Of a DNA stretch of 43,755 bases, positions 41,036 through 43,755 are shown one piece after another; the stretch's first letter is position 1; every line of letters begins with the position of its first letter. Made by a program: the position numbers and the translations under genes. Under the pieces are notes generated by a model that made no database searches, had not been told where the DNA came from, and saw only the letters and a list, made by a program, of their open reading frames with translations. Origin of the DNA: Gemmatimonadota bacterium (GTDB taxonomy: Bacteria; Latescibacterota; UBA2968; UBA8231); NCBI GenBank assembly GCA_018672475.1, contig JABHFS010000041.1, forward strand, positions 1 to 43,755. Direction: 5' to 3'.

Positions 41036-43755
41036 ATGAAGCCATTTTTGACGCCCTTAGCCTTAGCGGCCTCTGCTCTGCTGCTCTTTAGTTGTGATCG
41101 TGAGCGCAGCAATCCGATTGATCCTCAGTCATCCGTCCTGGCCGAACGGCCGTCAACGCCAACTGGCCTAGTTGCACAAGATGATGTTGGACGGATTCTC
41201 GTCGCCTGGCAGTCCGTGGAAGAAGGGGACCTGGCGGGCTATGGGGTTTATCGTTCGAATAAGTCCAACGGCATCTACGAGTTTGTGTCCGGGGATGGCG
41301 ATTCTACGCTATTGATCAGCACGGGCAAAACGACTTTTGTCGATTCGCTCGATACGCCTGGCACAACATTGTTCTATCGGATCGCGGCAGTTGATACGGT
41401 TGGTCTAATTAGCGAGCGTTCGAACTTTGTCGGTGCTACAGTGCTCGAAGATCTCGTGCCACCGGAGACCCCGCTCAATCTCTCTGTTGTCGCCGATGAG
41501 GACGGCAATGACCGGATCATTATTCGCTGGACCGTGCCGCGAGTCGACAGCGATGGTGGAGAGCTTTCGGGGCTTTCGGGTTTCGTAATTTTTCGCGCGG
41601 AAGGTTCGCAGGGCGGTTTTGTTGCCATCGACACATTAGCTGGGCACGCGCAAGAGCTAGTCGACGAAGGGCTCAAATCGCTGACGGCCTACGCCTATCG
41701 GGTTATGGCCTTTGATGACGCCGGAAATAAAAGCTCGTTAACGGCCCAGCAGCAGACACAGACCCGCGGCTTGCAGGTGCCGCCGAACGTGAACGCATCG
41801 GGCCAGATTGGGCAGATCGTGCTTAGTTGGGGAGGAATCGACAATCTCGATTTGCTAGGCTACCACGTCTTTCGCTCGACTCGGGCCGACGACGGATTTG
41901 AGCAACTGCCGAGCGTGGAGGGCTCTGATTTTACTACCGGGCAAACGGCCTATATCGACTCCAATCTTACCGGTGGCCAAGTGTTTTTCTATAAGATCCA
42001 GGCGGTCGGCAAGAATAGTCTGCTGAGCGAAATGTCGGGTTCCGCTGGTGCCGAGGCCTTGGCCGATGAATTAGCGCCGGCCGCGCCAAGTGATGTGTCG
42101 GCCGTGCCGAGTGAGAGTAATTTTAGTCAGGTTCAAGTCTCTTGGAATGCGTCGGTGCGCGACGCGACGGGAGGTGGTTTGACGGGCTTGACGGGTTATA
42201 TCGTCTATCGCTCAGAAGAAACGAGTGCCTCTTTTATCCGAATCGGCCAGGTTGATGACAACACACTTGAGTTTCTCGACGGGAGCGCGGTGGAATCGAC
42301 GACCTATTTCTATGCGGTTACGGCCATTGACGCCGCCGCCAACGAAGGCCCGCGGACGATTCCGATTCAGATTCGCACTAAGGGACCGGATAAAGTAGCG
42401 CCTCAAGCTCCGCAAAATATATCCGCCATACCAGATCCTGTAGATTTCAACCAGGCTGTTGTGCGTTGGAGTCCTTCGGTCCTCGACGCCGACGGAGGGG
42501 AGCTCACGGGGATTGTGGGCTATGTTGTCTTTCGCTCGAAGGGGGGCACGAGTTCCTTTGTGCCGGTTGATTCATTGGATGTCAGTGCCCGTGATTTCGT
42601 AGACGTCGATTTAGCATTTTTAACCACCTACTTCTATACGGTTTCGGCGTACGACGAAGCGGGCAACGAAGGTCCACGCGGCGCTTCGGTACAGGTGCGC
42701 ACCGAAGGCCCTGATAGGGTGTCGCCACAAGCGCCCAATAATGTATCGGCTGTCGCTGACGAGTTGGACTCCGGTCGGATTACTATTCGTTGGAGTCCGG
42801 TGATTCAGGATTCGGATGGTGGTGAGCTGACAGGGTTGGCCGGCTATGTGATCTTTCGTGCGGAAGGGGGGGGCTCGTCTTTTGTGCCGATTGATTCGGT
42901 TGGTGCCGATATCAGGGAATATGTAGACAGCGGTCTGATCTCCCTGACGATTTATGCCTATCGGATGTTGGCCTACGACGAGTTCGGCAATGAAAGCGCG
43001 GTATCGAACACGGCGCAGACCCAGACGCTTGGTTTGTCCCTTCCACTTAATTTGACGGCAACGGCCGGGATCGAAAGAGTCGAACTAGTTTGGGGTGCGG
43101 TGGAAGATCGAGACCTGCTCGGTTATAACGTCTTCCGCTCATTGCGTTCCGATCTAGGATACGAGTTACTGCCGAGCGTTGAAGGTGGTGATTTTACGAC
43201 CGGGCGGACGGCCTACATTGACTCGAATCTCGTAGAGGGGCAGCAGTTCTTCTACAAGGTGCAAGCGGTCGCCGCCAATGGCCAGTTCAGCGAATTGTCT
43301 GGCTTCGTCGATGCCACTACCCTTGGTGATCAAGCCGCACCGGAGTCGCCGAGAAATGTCGCTGCAGTGCCCGATCCTGTGAATTTTTCCCGCGTCGTTG
43401 TCACCTGGAGCCCGGCGTTGCAAGACGTTGGCGGAAGGGAGCTGACCACGCTGGAAGGTTATGCGATATTTCGCTCTAAAGATACCAATACGGCCTTTGT
43501 CCAGGTCGCCGTGGTTGCTGGTGATATAGGCGAGTTTGTCGATTCGGGCTTAGACGTGGCGACGACTTATTTCTACACTGTTAGCGCGATTGACGATTCG
43601 GGCAATGAGAGTGTCCGTGCTAGCGCGGTGCAGGTGCGTACGGACGGCCCGGATCAAGTTGCGCCGGAGTCGCCGAGTAATCTTTCGGCGGTGCCGGATG
43701 AAACGAATTTCAGCAAAGCGGTTGTTCGTTGGAGTCCTTCGGTGCGCGATGCCGA
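41036..43755 (+). CDS. Fibronectin type III repeat lipoprotein, 3' end cut by window
   Basis: The frame is open from ATG 41036 to the end of the window (906 codons). A lipoprotein signal ends at the lipobox LLFSC (Cys20). Nine FnIII domains of about 100 residues follow, with recurring landmarks: an N-terminal P-x-x-P-x-N/G-L, a W in strand C (IRW, LSW, VRW), GY-x-V/I-F/Y-RS, and TTYFYTVSAYDEAGNE at the end. Domains 2-5 and 6-9 are copies of each other (period about 421 codons). It is likely an envelope-anchored adhesive or scaffold protein. Function is unknown. The rest of the gene lies beyond the window. Confidence 0.85.
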   Translation, partial: MKPFLTPLALAASALLLFSCDRERSNPIDPQSSVLAERPSTPTGLVAQDDVGRILVAWQSVEEGDLAGYGVYRSNKSNGIYEFVSGDGDSTLLISTGKTTFVDSLDTPGTTLFYRIAAVDTVGLISERSNFVGATVLEDLVPPETPLNLSVVADEDGNDRIIIRWTVPRVDSDGGELSGLSGFVIFRAEGSQGGFVAIDTLAGHAQELVDEGLKSLTAYAYRVMAFDDAGNKSSLTAQQQTQTRGLQVPPNVNASGQIGQIVLSWGGIDNLDLLGYHVFRSTRADDGFEQLPSVEGSDFTTGQTAYIDSNLTGGQVFFYKIQAVGKNSLLSEMSGSAGAEALADELAPAAPSDVSAVPSESNFSQVQVSWNASVRDATGGGLTGLTGYIVYRSEETSASFIRIGQVDDNTLEFLDGSAVESTTYFYAVTAIDAAANEGPRTIPIQIRTKGPDKVAPQAPQNISAIPDPVDFNQAVVRWSPSVLDADGGELTGIVGYVVFRSKGGTSSFVPVDSLDVSARDFVDVDLAFLTTYFYTVSAYDEAGNEGPRGASVQVRTEGPDRVSPQAPNNVSAVADELDSGRITIRWSPVIQDSDGGELTGLAGYVIFRAEGGGSSFVPIDSVGADIREYVDSGLISLTIYAYRMLAYDEFGNESAVSNTAQTQTLGLSLPLNLTATAGIERVELVWGAVEDRDLLGYNVFRSLRSDLGYELLPSVEGGDFTTGRTAYIDSNLVEGQQFFYKVQAVAANGQFSELSGFVDATTLGDQAAPESPRNVAAVPDPVNFSRVVVTWSPALQDVGGRELTTLEGYAIFRSKDTNTAFVQVAVVAGDIGEFVDSGLDVATTYFYTVSAIDDSGNESVRASAVQVRTDGPDQVAPESPSNLSAVPDETNFSKAVVRWSPSVRDA
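41459..43755 (+). repeat. Higher-order tandem repeat of about 1263 bp (four FnIII modules per unit)
   Basis: Unit 1 begins near 41459 and unit 2 near 42722. The landmark CTGCCGAGCG occurs at 41906 and 43169, exactly 1263 bp apart. Each unit has the order module with VIFRAEG and TQT, module with LPSVEG and FTTG, and two modules ending in YF-Y-V-A. The second unit continues beyond the window. Confidence 0.75.

Noticed and set aside
1..43755. CRISPR array, prophage or insertion sequence
   Set aside because: I saw no regularly spaced short repeats, phage structural genes, or transposase with terminal inverted repeats.

Overview
The window looks like a chromosomal segment of a Gram-negative bacterium of the FCB superphylum, most plausibly an uncultivated lineage such as Latescibacterota, KSB1 or Gemmatimonadota (inference). 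The evidence is a PorU-like plus PorV-like gene pair, three secreted proteins ending in type IX secretion system (T9SS) sorting domains, a second PorV/PorQ-like protein, two DUF5683 proteins and a large peptidase/propeller/outer-membrane-barrel fusion, all set among ordinary housekeeping genes. Both ends of the window cut genes: an M16 zinc protease on the left and a fibronectin type III repeat lipoprotein on the right.

Layout. 1-2.8 kb: M16 protease (minus). 2.9-7.6 kb: a small basic ORF with a terminator, comF, then a tight glycolytic operon pfkA-pgk-tpiA followed by secG and tRNA-Leu(GAG). The phosphofructokinase carries the residues that predict use of pyrophosphate rather than ATP. 7.6-10.8 kb: a decayed island bounded by the 3' part of tRNA-Leu and a 54-nt near-perfect copy of it. 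It holds one intact secreted-protein gene and broken fragments, including a formylglycine-generating-enzyme-like remnant. 10.9-18.1 kb: mixed genes (O-antigen ligase-like protein, MBL-fold hydrolase, broken response regulator, amidohydrolase, Trm112-like protein, DegT/DnrJ aminotransferase, rpmB).

18.3-32.7 kb: a plus-strand cell-surface and secretion cluster. It runs PorU-like C25 protein, PorV, M6-like protein with FG-GAP repeats, MA-type peptidase/beta-propeller/barrel protein, two DUF5683 proteins and an HEFQH metallopeptidase with a T9SS tail. Two of the proteases have lost their catalytic residues: the PorU-like protein has Ser where the catalytic Cys should be and has no Cys at all in its mature part, and the M6-like protein has KFFGN in place of HExxH. 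They look like retained, non-catalytic members of a secretion system, and this is the most interesting feature of the window.

32.8-40.3 kb: minus-strand housekeeping genes: folB-folK-panC, purD, era, a second PorV/PorQ-like gene overlapping era, glycerate 2-kinase and lexA. Between folB and purD lies a plus-strand monocistronic gene for a very hydrophilic small protein. 40.4-43.8 kb: a small exported protein and the repeat lipoprotein, whose FnIII modules form a higher-order repeat of about 421 codons.

All assignments come from reading the sequence and recalling family motifs; no database search was run.
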